From: Rhabdophis nuchalis
Lineage: Eukaryota > Chordata > Lepidosauria > Squamata > Natricidae
Direction: 5' to 3'
DNA: 64,000 bases
NCBI GenBank assembly: GCA_039707465.1
Contig: CM077645.1
Location: forward strand, 62,958,850-63,022,849
Position 1 is the first letter of the stretch. Every line of letters begins with the position of its first letter. The position numbers and the translations under genes are program-made. Of this stretch, positions 1 through 9,830 are shown in pieces. A model generated the notes under the pieces. The model did no database searches and was not told where the DNA came from. It was given only the letters and a program-made list of their open reading frames with translations.

Positions 1-137
1 TCCACTCTAGCTGCCAGGGGCAGATTTTATATTCTGGGTTAGAAAAATCCCTTACCTAACACCAAGGGCTACTGTCACCTGGTTTGGCCTGTCTCTCAAG
101 ATGGTTTAACAGGGTGTGACTAATGCATGTGCTACAG

Positions 138-360
138 CAGGGTAGTCAACCTTTTTATACCTACTGCCGCTTTTGTGTCTCTGTTAGTAATAAAATTTTC
201 TAACCGCCCGCCGGTTCCACAGTAATGGTGATTTATAAAGTGGGAAGTCAATTAATTTAAAAAAAGGAAAGTGCTTCAGTATCGGACAAAACCCCTATCA
301 CCCACCATGAAAGCTGGAATGCCCACTGGTGGGCGGTAGGGACCAGGTTGACTACCACTG
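138..360. mobile_element. Non-autonomous hAT element, TIR 'cagggtagtcaacc'
   Basis: The element is 223 bp and is bounded by perfect 8-bp duplications TGCTACAG (130-137 and 361-368). The ends are inverted: 'cagggtagtcaacct' at the left and 'aggttgactaccactg' at the right. An 8-bp duplication with CAG...CTG termini is the signature of the hAT superfamily. There is no transposase frame, so it must have been mobilised in trans. The terminal sequence differs from the other hAT families in this window. Confidence 0.88.
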
Positions 361-591
361 TGCTACAGTTTCTGGGAGCCAAAGGTAAGAGCTTAGTGCT
401 GTGTGCCAGGTAGGGATTAAAGGTGAAAGAGCACCCATCTGATATCACACATACTTTGTACTTAATATGCAAAATCACATGAAAACCGGAAATAAATTTG
501 CAACTCTGAGTTAATATGAACATTTTTGTTCTAGAACTACCCATGAAAATCAGAAAGAGATGAAAAGTATCATAGAAATGATCCAGTAATA

Positions 592-780
592 CAGGTAATT
601 GCCAACTTACAACAGTCTAGTGACAGTTCAAAATTACAGTGGCACTGAAAAAAGTGACTTACTACCATTTTTCACACTTACAACCATTGTAGCATTCAGA
701 TTCTTGGCAGGTGGGTCATATTTATGATGGTAGAAATATCCAGGGATCCTGTGATCAGCCCAAATAACTACCAAAACCTC
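592..780 (-). mobile_element. Remnant of a 'caggtagtcctcgacttacgacc' DNA transposon family
   Basis: The stretch starts after a TA with 'caggtaattgccaacttac' and shares, in reverse orientation, the body seen at 41436-41727, 57288-57896 and 59129-59493 (for example 'cagtggcactgaaaaaagtgact' and 'tttttcacacttacaacc'). TA flanks and the long inverted termini suggest a Tc1/mariner-superfamily (Tigger/pogo-like) non-autonomous element. That assignment is inferred. The far end has decayed and its limit is approximate. Confidence 0.5.
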
Positions 781-907
781 TCCCAGCAATACCGAAAGGG
801 TCACTGGTGTATAAAATGAGAGTAAATCCCATTCCCTAATCATGCTAATGAAAAGTTATTTGTAATGAAACCTCTGTACAAAGGATGAAACTACAAGCTG
901 TATTCAT

Positions 908-1012
908 TCTCTCTCTCTCTCTCTCCCTTCGTCCCAACCTCTCTCTGTCCCTCCCACCCACCCACCCCCTCTCTCTTTCTCTCTCTCTCTCTCTTTCTCA
1001 CACACGCACAGG
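908..1012. repeat. Pyrimidine-rich (TC)n/(CCCA)n low-complexity tract
   Basis: Runs of CT dinucleotides broken by CCCACCCACCC blocks and ending in a short (CA) stretch. A purine-rich tract of opposite strand bias lies about 100 bp downstream (1108-1174). Confidence 0.9.
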
Positions 1013-1107
1013 CAATCTCATCTCCAGCCCAAGTTCTAATTATCTTAATGACCAGTGAATATCCTTAGATGTTTAAAATGGCTTTTCTGAAACTACCGTC
1101 TGACATG

Positions 1108-1174
1108 CGGAGGGAGGGAGAGGGACAGAGGGAGGGAGAGAAGGGAAGGAAGGGAGGGGAGAGAGAGAGAGAGT
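1108..1174. repeat. Purine-rich (GGGA)n/(GA)n tract
   Basis: About 65 bases almost entirely of A and G, moving from GGGAGGGAGA units to pure GA. Reading frames across it give only Glu/Arg-rich or Ser/Leu/Pro-rich translations and are not genes. The rest of 862-1917 contains nothing I recognise. Confidence 0.85.
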
Positions 1175-1925
1175 ATTTTAGATCCATGCCCCAGTTGCTA
1201 TTCTCTAACTTCATTAGACTAGAAATGCAGTTCCAAACTGGTTGTAGCAATGTGCAGAGGGAAAAGAAAGATAAATGAATATGGAATGCAAGATCTGTTA
1301 TAATAAATGGTTCCAGGCAAATGAAACTGCGGCGGAGTCCCTTGAGAAGATCAGCATCTGTAGCTGTCACATCTGGAACTCACACTGATCTATGATTAAG
1401 AGAGGCTGCTTTCAAAGAAAAGATATAAACTGTGAAGTGTTCTAAAAACCAGAAGATTGTTTACACAGTGAAGAGGTAGGAGAGGGGTTTTCTTTGTTTT
1501 TGAATCTTTGAAAGAAAATCTGGCATGCAGATAAACTGCATGCTGAATGCCTTGGAAGATCCCTTGACTCAGACAGAAGTGATGTTCATAAGAACAAAGC
1601 CTTCTCACATCAGACAAAGCGCATGAGAGACTCAGCAGCAAGTTCCAAAATTGTCAGTAAAACAATTGCCAAAGAGTTACTTGTTAAGATTCAAAGTATT
1701 TCTTTCACGGACTTCTTCTAAGCTAACCAAGCCTTACTGTTGTGATGAATGGTGAATGTTGCCCCTGGAATGCATCACCAAAGAGAGTGAATAAGAAAAA
1801 ATAATATGACTGGGAAACATTTAGCCAGCAAAAGGCTGCCTTTATGTGTAAATTATTTACTGTAGGGCAGATTTCCAAGGCTAAACTCTTATTTCACCAA
1901 GGGAAAACCATCCAAGCATTTAGAA

Positions 1926-2487
1926 CTGTAGTCCCCAACCTTTGCGGCTGGAGGGAGGAGGAACTGAGCTGCACCAGTGGCAGCCTGGCCACAAGCACAA
2001 GTGTACAAGTCAACTTGTGCAAGCAGTGGGCTGGCACACACACACACACACACACACACACAGCTAAACTTTCAAAAGTTGAGCTGCCTGTATGTGCACA
2101 CACACACACGCTAACCTTCTGCTCGCACAAATTGAGCTGTATGCGTGCAGATGCACGCTAGTCCACAACTTCAGGGGTGGGTTGCTAGCGTTGCTGCTGG
2201 TTTGCTTTGCGCACGCAGTTGACTGCAAATTGTTCTGTGCATGCGCAGAACATGAAAAAATAACTAGAAAAACAAACTGGCAGTGGCAGTGGCAACTGTG
2301 GAACCGGTTCGGGGTTGTGGCCAGCCTCCCATCTCTATTGGTTCAACGACCCAGTCCCAATTTCCACTACCAGTTTGGTGAACTGGTGTGAACCGGTAGC
2401 AAACCACCTCTGAACCACTTGTCCGGTCCATTTCCAAATAGACCATGGCCAGGTCGTGGGCCTCAGCCCAGGACTTGGGGCCCCCTG
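1926..2487. mobile_element. hAT element (TIR like 'caggggtccccaacc') carrying a nested hAT
   Basis: The left end 'ctgtagtccccaaccttt' and right end 'acttggggccccctg' are inverted repeats. Both sides carry the perfect 8-bp duplication ATTTAGAA (1918-1925 and 2488-2495). The interior holds two (AC)n runs (about 2036-2062 and 2098-2109) and a second hAT at 2172-2412. No transposase frame is present. The nesting shows that this family inserted before the inner one. Confidence 0.85.
2172..2412. mobile_element. hAT element, TIR 'caggggtgggttgct', nested
   Basis: Ends 'caggggtgggttgctagc' and 'gctagc-like agcaaaccacctctg' are inverted. The flanking 8-mers CACAACTT and AACCACTT match at 6 of 8 positions, consistent with an aged duplication. 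The interior shares 'attgttctgtgcatgcgcagaa' in diverged form with the element at 18264-18524, so both belong to one family. It lies wholly inside the element at 1926-2487. Confidence 0.75.
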
Positions 2488-2495
2488 ATTTAGAA

Positions 2496-3180
2496 GACTT
2501 GCCTCAAAAAAATTATACACAGGGAAGAGGAGGGTATGTTTTTCTACAATACATGCAAATGAGTTTTAGTCAATTCTTATGTAGCAAATATGTATAGAAT
2601 TTTGATATTAGTTACACGTTCTTGCTTGGTAAAAGAAAAAAGCAGAAGAAAGGAAGCTCAGCAGAAAAAATGAATGTAAAATGTGATAGCTGGAACTAAT
2701 TTTTTTCCCCATTTTCAATTTCATTTAATATAGCTAGGCTATGTTAATTTAAAAAAAATTCTTTATCTGGAGTAGCAGAATTGTGCTTCTTTAAACACAT
2801 TGCTGAACAGTTCAAGTGAAGCAAAGACTGAGACGTTAATTAAATTTATGCCTAAATAAAATATTACTTAGATCTATGACAATCACAAAAGTCTGGTTTC
2901 TGGAAATGTATGCAAAAGGTTCAAACATGCTAGAGGGTGTTAATTAAAATATGAAAGGTGTTTTTTTTAAAAAACTTGGTATATTGAAAGAAATAGCTTG
3001 TTGTGTTATATTTGAGCAAGGGGATAAATGAGCAATGAAAATAGGTAGGCATATAGTCAATACAAAATCAATAAATCTCATACTTTTGGGTACTAAAACA
3101 ACTATCCAACTGCAAGACCATGTTTTATCAAGATTAAATAATCTCTTTTTCTTAGTTACGACATTCACTTTAGATGAGTT
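2496..3180. other. AT-rich stretch without recognised content
   Basis: No credible coding frame, terminal repeat or RNA gene seen. Reading frames here are short and lack codon structure. Confidence 0.6.
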
Positions 3181-3182
3181 CA

Positions 3183-3720
3183 TTGCTAATCAACTTCTTA
3201 TCAAATTTGCAGATAACACCAAGTTGGCAGGAATAGCCAACACTCCAGAAGATAGGCTTAAGATACAGAAAGATCTTGGCAGACTTGAACATTGGGGGAC
3301 TATCTAACAAAATGAAATTCAATGGTGAAAAAAGTAAGGTTCTACATTTAGGCAAGAAAAACAAAATGCACAGGTACAGTATATATGGTACCTCGTTCAA
3401 TAGTAGTAACTGTAAAAGGGATCTTGGAGTCCTAGTGGACAAACATTTAAATATGAGCCAGCAGTGCAGTGTGCAGCAGCCGCCAAAAAAGCCAACAAAG
3501 TTCTAGGCTGCATAAACAGAGGGATAGAATCAAGATCCCATGAATGGTTAATACCTCTTTATAATGCCTTGGTAAGGCCACACTTGGAATACTGCATTCA
3601 GTTTTGGTCACCACAATGTAGAAAAGATGTGGAGACTCTAGAAAGAGTGCAGAGAAGAGTAACAAAGATGATTAGGGGACTGGAGACTAAAACATATGAA
3701 GAACGGTTGCAGGAACTGTC
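3183..3720 (+). pseudogene. CR1/L3-like LINE reverse transcriptase, 5' part of a split copy
   Basis: The translation begins in the RT palm with a degraded catalytic box (FADN in place of YADD, about 3208-3219). It continues through the CR1-type C-terminal region: 'RDLGVLVDKHLNMS' (about 3418-3459) and 'LVRPHLEYCIQFWSPQ' (about 3570-3617), then 'VETLERVQRRVTKMIRG' and 'KTYEERLQEL'. At least two frame changes break it (frames at 3035, 3276 and 3464 must be combined). It stops abruptly near 3720 inside the YEERLQEL motif and resumes at about 5135 after an L2 insertion. The family reverse-transcribes its own RNA at the target site; this copy is dead. Confidence 0.88.
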
Positions 3721-3721
3721 T

Positions 3722-4960
3722 ATCTGGACTCGCGCCAGTCCGGCTTCCAAACCGGGCACAGCACAGAAACGGCATTGGTCGCGTTGGTGGATGATCTCTG
3801 GAGGGCTCAGGATAGAGGTTGCTTCTCTATCCTGGTCCTATTAGATCTCTCAGCGGCTTTCGATACCATTGACCATGGTATCCTGTTGCGCCGGCTGGAG
3901 GGGTTGGGGCTGGGGGGCACTGTTTTACGGTGGTTCTCCTCCTACCTCTCCGGCCGATCGCAATTTGTGTTGGCAGGAGGGCAGAGGTCGACGTCAAGGT
4001 ACCTCAGTTGTGGGGTACCACAGGGGTCGGTCCTCTCGCCTCTCCTGTTCAACACCTATATGAAGCTGCTGGGTGAGATCATCCGTGGCTTCGGGGTGGA
4101 GTTCCATCAGTATGCAGACGACACCCAGCTGTACATCTCCACCCCGGGCCATCCCAATGATGCCGCGGAAGTGATGTCCTGGTGCCTGGAGGCCGTGCAA
4201 GTTTGGATGGGGAGTAACAGGCTCCAACTTAACCCGCCCAAGACCGAGTATCTGTGGTTTCCGGCGCCACAACATAGCCAGCTGGTTCCATCGCTGGCTA
4301 TCGGGGGCGAATCATTAGCCCCCGCGGAGAGGGCTCGCAACTTGGGCATCCTCCTGGACACTTGGCTGTCTTTAGATGATCATGTGACAGCCATGGCCAG
4401 GGGGGCTTTTTATCAGGTACGCCTGATACGGCAGCTGCGCCCCTTTCTGGATCGTCACGCCCTACGCACGGTCACTCAAGCCCTCATCATTTCCAGCCTG
4501 GACTACTGCAATGATCTCTACATGGAGCTTCCCTTGAGGTGCAGCCAGAGATTCCAGCTAGTACACGCTAGTACACGCGGGAGATCTTGGGGGCCTCTAG
4601 ATGCTTCCATGTAACACCTCTCCTGCGCGAGCTGCACTGGCTGCCTGTGGTTTTCCGGGTGCACTTCAAGGTGTTAGTAACAACCTTCAAAGCGCTCCAT
4701 GGCAAGGGACCTGAATATTTGCAAGACCGTCTCCTACCGCATACCTCCCATCGACCAGTCTGCTCCCACAGAGAGGGTCTCCTCAGGGACCCATCGGCTA
4801 GCCAATGTCGGCTGGTGACCCCTAGGGGGAGAGCCTTCTCTGTGGCAGCTCCGGCCCTCTGGAATGACCTTCCCCCCGACCTGCGCACAACCGCGGACCT
4901 GCAACTCTTCTGTCGGGCCCTGAAAACTCATCTATTTCGTGTGGCCGGCCTGGCGTAGCT
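3722..4960 (+). pseudogene. L2-clade LINE ORF2 (reverse transcriptase), 5'-truncated
   Basis: An open frame runs from about 3727 to 4614 and resumes in another frame at 4587-4958. In the first, counting from 3775, LDLSAAFD is at residues 23-30, SCGVPQGSVLSPLLFN at 78-93 and the catalytic QYADDTQLY at 112-120 (YADD codons 4111-4122). The C-terminal part, 'HVTPLLRELHWLP' onward and ending in 'LKTHLF', is typical of L2/Maui-type elements. The endonuclease domain is missing, as expected from 5' truncation. The frame breaks near 4570, where a 10-bp unit 'ctagtacacg' is duplicated in tandem (about 4557-4576). The copy is inactive, although the RT catalytic residues are intact. Confidence 0.9.
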
Positions 4961-5133
4961 TTTAAATTTATTTTATCAACTGGGTTTTATTGGGACTTTT
5001 TAGAACAGGTTCTTATTTAATTTGTTTTTATTATATTTATTGTGACCCTATGTTTTTATGTTTTATGATTGCCTGTTCACTGCCCTGAGTCCCATAAAGG
5101 AGATAGGGTGGTATATAAATTTAAATAAAGTTA
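4961..5133 (+). mobile_element. L2 3' UTR and tail
   Basis: Follows the L2 stop. It contains the conserved 'ccctgagtccca...' block with a 'ggtggtatataaat' box, then the tail 'aaataaagttaaagtt'. The same 3' end recurs at 6240-6300, 33615-33680 and 57655-57735 (+) and at 29187, 30090, 52413 and 61752 (-). Confidence 0.85.
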
Positions 5134-5134
5134 A

Positions 5135-5493
5135 AGTTATGTCTAGTTTAATGAAAATAAGGACTAGGGAAAACATGATAGCAGTCTTCCGATATCTCAG
5201 GGGTTGCCACAAAGAAGAGGGAATCAATCTGTTGTCCAAAGCACCTAAGGGTGGAACAAGAAGTAATGGGTGGAAACTAATGAAAGAGAAAAGCAACTTA
5301 GAACCGAGGAGAAATCTTAGAACAATTAATCAGTGGAACAACTTGCCTCCAGAAGTTGTGAATGCTCCAATACTGGAAGTTTTAAAGAGGATATTGGATA
5401 ACCATTTGTCTGAAGTGGTGTAGGGTTTCCTGTCTAGGCAATGGGTTGAACTAGAAGATCTCCAAGGTCCGTTCCAACTCTGTTATTCTGTTC
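5135..5493 (+). pseudogene. CR1/L3-like LINE, 3' part of the split copy
   Basis: Resumes directly after the inserted L2 with the C-terminal coding end ('MIAVFRYLRGCHKEEG', 'NQWNNLPPEVVNAP') and a short 3' UTR ending 'ggtccgttccaactctgttattctg'. The order and spacing match the uninterrupted copies at 10207-10655 and 36108-36545, so 3183-3720 and 5135-5493 were one insertion. About 5600-5840 downstream resembles the 'caggtagtcc' DNA family in reverse orientation, weakly. Confidence 0.88.
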
Positions 5494-5865
5494 AGTTTAC
5501 ATTTTTTGAATACCATGGGCAATATTTATAAAAGGTTTGCTTTCAATCTTATAGGTTGGAAATGTAAAATAAGTAAGGTGACACTCATATTTGTCCATTT
5601 TGTATTGACATTGGTTTATAAGATGCTATGATTAGACTTTGCTTAATCATTGTCACGTGACCACAAAATTATGACTACACTGAAAAAAACAAATTTAAGA
5701 TTCTTGTACTTATGACTAACACCTGTCATGTGATCACCATTTGTATGCTTTACGACTGGTTTATGATAAGCAGAGCCAATGGAGAAGCCACAAGTAAAAC
5801 TGCAAATTGTAGTTCTTTTGCTTAATGGCCTGAAATGACTTCCTTAAGAACCAAATGAGAAGGGG

Positions 5866-6300
5866 CATTGCAAGTCTGCGGACCTAGCTATCTGCGGGAT
5901 CGGATCCTGCCCCATACATCCTCACGGCCGATTCGCTCCCACAGAGAGGGACTTCTCCGGGTGCCGTCCACTAGACTTTGTCAGCAGGCGACGCCCAGGG
6001 GAAGGGCTTTCTCTGTGGCGGGCCCAGCCCTCTGGAACGACCTTCCCCCCGACATTAGAACAACCACGGACCTCCGCTCCTTCCGTCTAAAATTAAAAAC
6101 ACATCTTTTCCGCTTGGCCGGCCTAGGGTAGTCTCTTTTTAATTAATTGGGGGATTTTAGCGCAGGGATAATTATTTAATCTGCCTTTTAATTCTATATT
6201 TATTGTTTTTATGTTTGTATTTTGCCTGTTTTTAATTGTTTTTTAATTCCCTGTGCCCCGCCTCGAGTCCCCTCGGGGAGAGAGAGCGGGTTATAAATAA
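5866..6300 (+). mobile_element. L2 LINE 3' end
   Basis: About 87 codons of the L2 C-terminus remain open ('YLRDRILPHTSSRPIRSH', 'GRAFSVAGPALWNDLPPD', 'LKTHLFRLAGLG', stop at 6129-6131). The L2 3' UTR follows ('cctcgagtcccctcgggg...ggttataaataaaact'). It is strongly 5'-truncated and relatively well preserved. Confidence 0.88.
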
Positions 6301-6315
6301 AACTATTATTATTAA

Positions 6316-6368
<53 letters not shown>
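6301..6368. repeat. (ATT)n microsatellite at an L2 3' tail
   Basis: About 22 ATT units with one interruption near the start, joined directly to the L2 3' UTR. The array probably grew from the element's own tail. Confidence 0.93.
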
Positions 6369-6369
<1 letters not shown>

Positions 6370-7219
6370 GTCTGTGATTGTTGCAAGATTTTTCATTTAA
6401 TAATGCAGTTGCCAATCCCAATAGTGATCCCTAAGCAAGGACTATCTATCAAAAACTCTGAATTTATCATTATCTGAAGAATTTGAGTATGAACCAGGGA
6501 AACATCAAAAAACTATTACCTTTCAATATTGGAAAGACAATGCTACTTTAAACTGACAGTCTTTTATTGCTGATTTATTCTTTGCTTTCTATTTTTAAAC
6601 TGGATCTGAATTGCTGTGATGGCAAATTTTATCATTTTTATTTTATATGGTCAAGATTTTAAAATTACATGGAATGATTTCCTATACATAAAACATCATT
6701 TGATTCTCCCTTCCCTTCTTTTGTGTTTTCTTTTTCTTTGCCAATCAGGAGAAAACTGTGGTCTTAACCACTCTAAAAATGCCAGCTATAGACAAGTGCC
6801 TGCTTGCAAGTCTATGAGTCATATTCTACAATCTATATATGGGTTTCCATCCTACCATCTGTACAAAAAAGTATCCTCTCTTCATGATTTCACATAGCAA
6901 CTATATTTTTCTTTTTTTATGACAAGCGCATTACATTATTACTTTTTGCAGAAGCTTAAAAATAAAAATAGCATATATTACCTAACCGATTGCAGCCTTC
7001 CATGTAAGTCCACTATTATGCTGTGATCTCATTGAATTCTTAGAAATATGGTATGTTTTGCATTATGAGACTGTGAAGGAAATATAAGGGAGGATACAAA
7101 TGGAGGTCAGAAAGAAGAAAGAAATGGATTTCAATATGGCACTTTAAAACAAAGAATGATGCCATATGAGCAGAACTTAATAAAAATGACTCAATTAAAA
7201 GAAAGAAGGGTCATAAACT
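6369..7219. other. AT-rich stretch without recognised content
   Basis: A 93-codon frame at 6616-6897 has no family resemblance or codon structure and is treated as chance. Nothing else was recognised. Confidence 0.55.
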
Positions 7220-7227
7220 TTCTAGAT

Positions 7228-7361
7228 CAGGGCTCTCAAACTCATGGCCTGCAGTCAGATGCGTCACATACTGGCCACACCCCTACCCCCTTTAGCAAAT
7301 GGGAGAAAAGTCATGATACGTCATGTGATGATGCCATGAGGGTGCAAGTTTGACACCCCTG
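7228..7361. mobile_element. hAT MITE, TIR like 'caggggtgtcaaact'
   Basis: A 134-bp element with left end 'cagggctctcaaactc' and right end 'aagtttgacacccctg', flanked by perfect TTCTAGAT duplications (7220-7227 and 7362-7369). It belongs to the same family as 35147-35282 and 47872-48096. No coding capacity. Confidence 0.9.
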
Positions 7362-7830
7362 TTCTAGATCAAAGCAAGTTTTCTCCTTCCATTCTGTCCT
7401 CTTAGTATTGCAAACTGGGTTTTTTCCAAATGGGTTAAAAGTCTGGGGCTCATCCCCAGGTAAATCAAAAAATAAACATCACTACAGTATGTGTGTGTTC
7501 AGATATTTCAAAGACAAAATCAATACAACGCTTCATGTCTCAGCCTCTATCGTTTTGGCAGAAGCAGAAATCCCCAGGGTACTGTTTGGCCAGATTATTT
7601 GAATTGGCTTCAGATTTCAGGTCTAATTATATGGATTATTAGAATTGAGCTAACCATGGATTCTCTTGAAGTTTGCTTCTCATGACTTATCAATTATCAG
7701 TTTTATCCCAGATGTTGTAAAAAAAATCCCTTTAATGAATGCTGCAATGTCTATCGTGCTTGGAAAAAATAGGCCCAGAAGATTGAAGTCTAGTCTATTG
7801 GCCAATCTTTTCCAAAGTACAATATTTATC

Positions 7831-7848
7831 AAACATTGACATATTTTG
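7831..7848. repeat. Target-site duplication (left) of the L1-type insertion
   Basis: 'aaacattgacatattttg' recurs at 9828-9845 with one mismatch (t at 7837, c at 9834). It defines the ends of the insertion. Confidence 0.85.
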
Positions 7849-8709
7849 ACTTCCTGTTCCTGTTCCCGGCGGCGACGGACGAACCTTGGGGTTCGTCCGC
7901 CGTTTTGTTCTTTTTTCTGCCCCTAACGGGGCGGGGCACCCCCTTTTTTTGGGAGTCCCTCCGTAAAACTGGCTTGCCTGGGCTGGTTTATCCTGGCGGC
8001 GGCTGGGAAACGGCCCTTGTCTTCGGTTTAGGCGAAGGAAGACATGCTGCGGGGGGGTTCCCCTTCACCAATGGAGGACAGTAACGATCAGCGAATTTAA
8101 AAAGAACTGAGCGTGCGGGTCGGAAGGCTCCCTGGGGCTTTGGCAGCGAGGTGAAGAGTGAGTGATTTACAACATTATTTATGCTGGCAGCCTGGATTGA
8201 AAGAACGTAGAGGGGGGTGTTTGTTGGTTAAACCCCCCCTCGGATTTAAAGCGGCGTTCCGAAATGGCTCCTCGTTGCGAGGAAGCGGATACTTTGTTTC
8301 CGGACTGCATTGAAATAAGCGAAAGTGATCTGCGGCTTATTTTCTTACAATGTATCTAAGTCCGGCTGGCTTGATACAATTTTTCTTGGGTTATTTTCTC
8401 CTCCTGGCTCTCAGACAGGACGGTGGAGGATGGTTCCCTTTGTTCCTGAATGACTATTTTTACCTTTGGAAAATTACCAACATCTCTTCGTGAAATGGAC
8501 TCCCTCTCTCTACTAATGAAGAAATTTCTGGATTAATTGATTCCTTCCCTGAGTGCCTTCTCTGCTAAAATTTTTGACTGTGAAAAGTGTTTCTCTGCTG
8601 GGTCTTGAATTCTTTTACAACTTTCACCTGAACTGTTTTGCTCCTGATTTGCCTCAACGGCCCCACCCAAAAAACGCCATCTTAGTGACACTGACTTTAA
8701 CAGCTTACC
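7849..8709 (+). mobile_element. 5' region of an L1-type insertion
   Basis: About 860 bp, rich in G+C and CpG compared with the AT-rich surroundings, leading into ORF1. It begins immediately after the left flanking duplication (7831-7848). A perfect 10-bp stem with a 4-nt loop lies at 7876-7899. The retained CpGs suggest a young insertion. By analogy with L1 this region would hold the internal promoter, which is not shown here. Confidence 0.75.
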
Positions 8710-9558
8710 ATGGCATCAAAATCAGAATTGGCAGGATTGGAACAAAGAATGTCATCTTTGGAATCAGTGTTACAAGTTTTGGTGCAGGAAATTAAAGCTT
8801 TGAGAGCTGATAATAAAAGTTTTAAGGAGGACCTTCTGGAAACACGGAAGCAAGTACTGGAGAATTCACAGAAGACTGAGGAGCTGGAAGGGGGGCTGGC
8901 TGTGGCAAAGGGAGAACTTAAAAATGTCAACATTGAAATTGCAGGTTTGTCTGGTCATATGTCTAGGATGGATTTTGAAAGGATGTCATATTTTTTAAGA
9001 TTTCAGAATGTTTCTGAAGAATCTGGTGAATACCTTCCTGATCTCATGAGTACAATTTTAGCAGACTATTTACAGAAACCTAAAGATGAGATCAGGGGGG
9101 ATATTGACCTAGTCTATAGAATAAATTCAGCATATGCCAGGATAAATGAAGTACCCAGAGAGATACATATTAAATTTGTTAGAAGGTCAACCAGAGAGGG
9201 AATTTTGAAGGCGCAGAGAGGGGGGCCGTTAATTTACCAACAAAAGGAAGTCACCATCTTGAAGCAGATCCCAAAAAAGATTAGGGAGGTGAGAAGGAGG
9301 TATTCCTTCTTATCCAGAAAATTGTTTGACCACGGGATCTGGTTTAAGTGGGTGATGCCGGAAGGGATGTTGGTGTTCTGGGATGAAGGAAGAGTAAGAA
9401 TTAAAACAGTTGCTGAGGCGGAAGCCTTTCTTAAAAAATATTCCTCTATCCTGGGGGAAGATCCAGGGGGGACGGAGGGGGCCACGGCCCCGCCCGCTGG
9501 GGGCCGGGGAGGAGAAAAAGAAGATACAATTGCCAAGAGACTTAGATCGAAAAAATAA
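8710..9558 (+). CDS. L1 ORF1p-like RNA-binding protein, 282 aa, intact
   Basis: The frame is uninterrupted from ATG 8710 to a TAA at 9556-9558. Residues about 5-85 have heptad-rich, Leu/Glu/Lys-rich sequence expected of the ORF1p coiled coil that trimerises the protein. About 90-180 correspond to the RRM domain ('DLVYRINSAYARIN' followed by 'VPREIHIKFVRRSTRE'). About 185-250 correspond to the C-terminal domain ('ILKQIPKKIREVRRRYSFLS', 'WVMPEGMLVFWDEG'). A Gly/Pro/Ala-rich linker and a basic tail (RLRSKK) follow. In L1, ORF1p coats the element RNA and acts as a chaperone during target-primed reverse transcription. The usual partner ORF2 (endonuclease/RT) does not follow. Family assignment is from recognised motifs; no database search was made. 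Confidence 0.85.
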   Translation: MASKSELAGLEQRMSSLESVLQVLVQEIKALRADNKSFKEDLLETRKQVLENSQKTEELEGGLAVAKGELKNVNIEIAGLSGHMSRMDFERMSYFLRFQNVSEESGEYLPDLMSTILADYLQKPKDEIRGDIDLVYRINSAYARINEVPREIHIKFVRRSTREGILKAQRGGPLIYQQKEVTILKQIPKKIREVRRRYSFLSRKLFDHGIWFKWVMPEGMLVFWDEGRVRIKTVAEAEAFLKKYSSILGEDPGGTEGATAPPAGGRGGEKEDTIAKRLRSKK

Positions 9559-9830
9559 CTTTGCTTTTTTTAATTATTATTAATATTGCTTAACCTTATG
9601 TCTGGATGTTTGTACACGACTGCTAGCATAGAATGGAGAATTTAGGAATCTTGTACTTATTTTCACCTTGTAGTACTTTTGGAAAAATGTTCTTTTAATG
9701 TTTTATTATGAAGCCCTAGAAGGGCCAATGATCCCGACGCGAAAGTTCTTAATATGTTTCTGTATCCCTTACCCTACCCTTTTCGAAAATTGTAAAAACC
9801 AATAAAACTTTTTCAATATAAAAAAAAAAA
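9559..9830 (+). mobile_element. L1-type 3' UTR with poly(A), ORF2 absent
   Basis: About 260 bp of non-coding sequence follow the ORF1 stop and end in 'aataaaactttttcaatat' and A10. A polyadenylation signal AATAAA lies at 9801-9806. A right flanking copy of the target site (9828-9845) matches the left copy (7831-7848) at 17 of 18 bases. The whole 7849-9830 segment is therefore one insertion, and ORF2 was already missing in the RNA that inserted. Confidence 0.8.
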
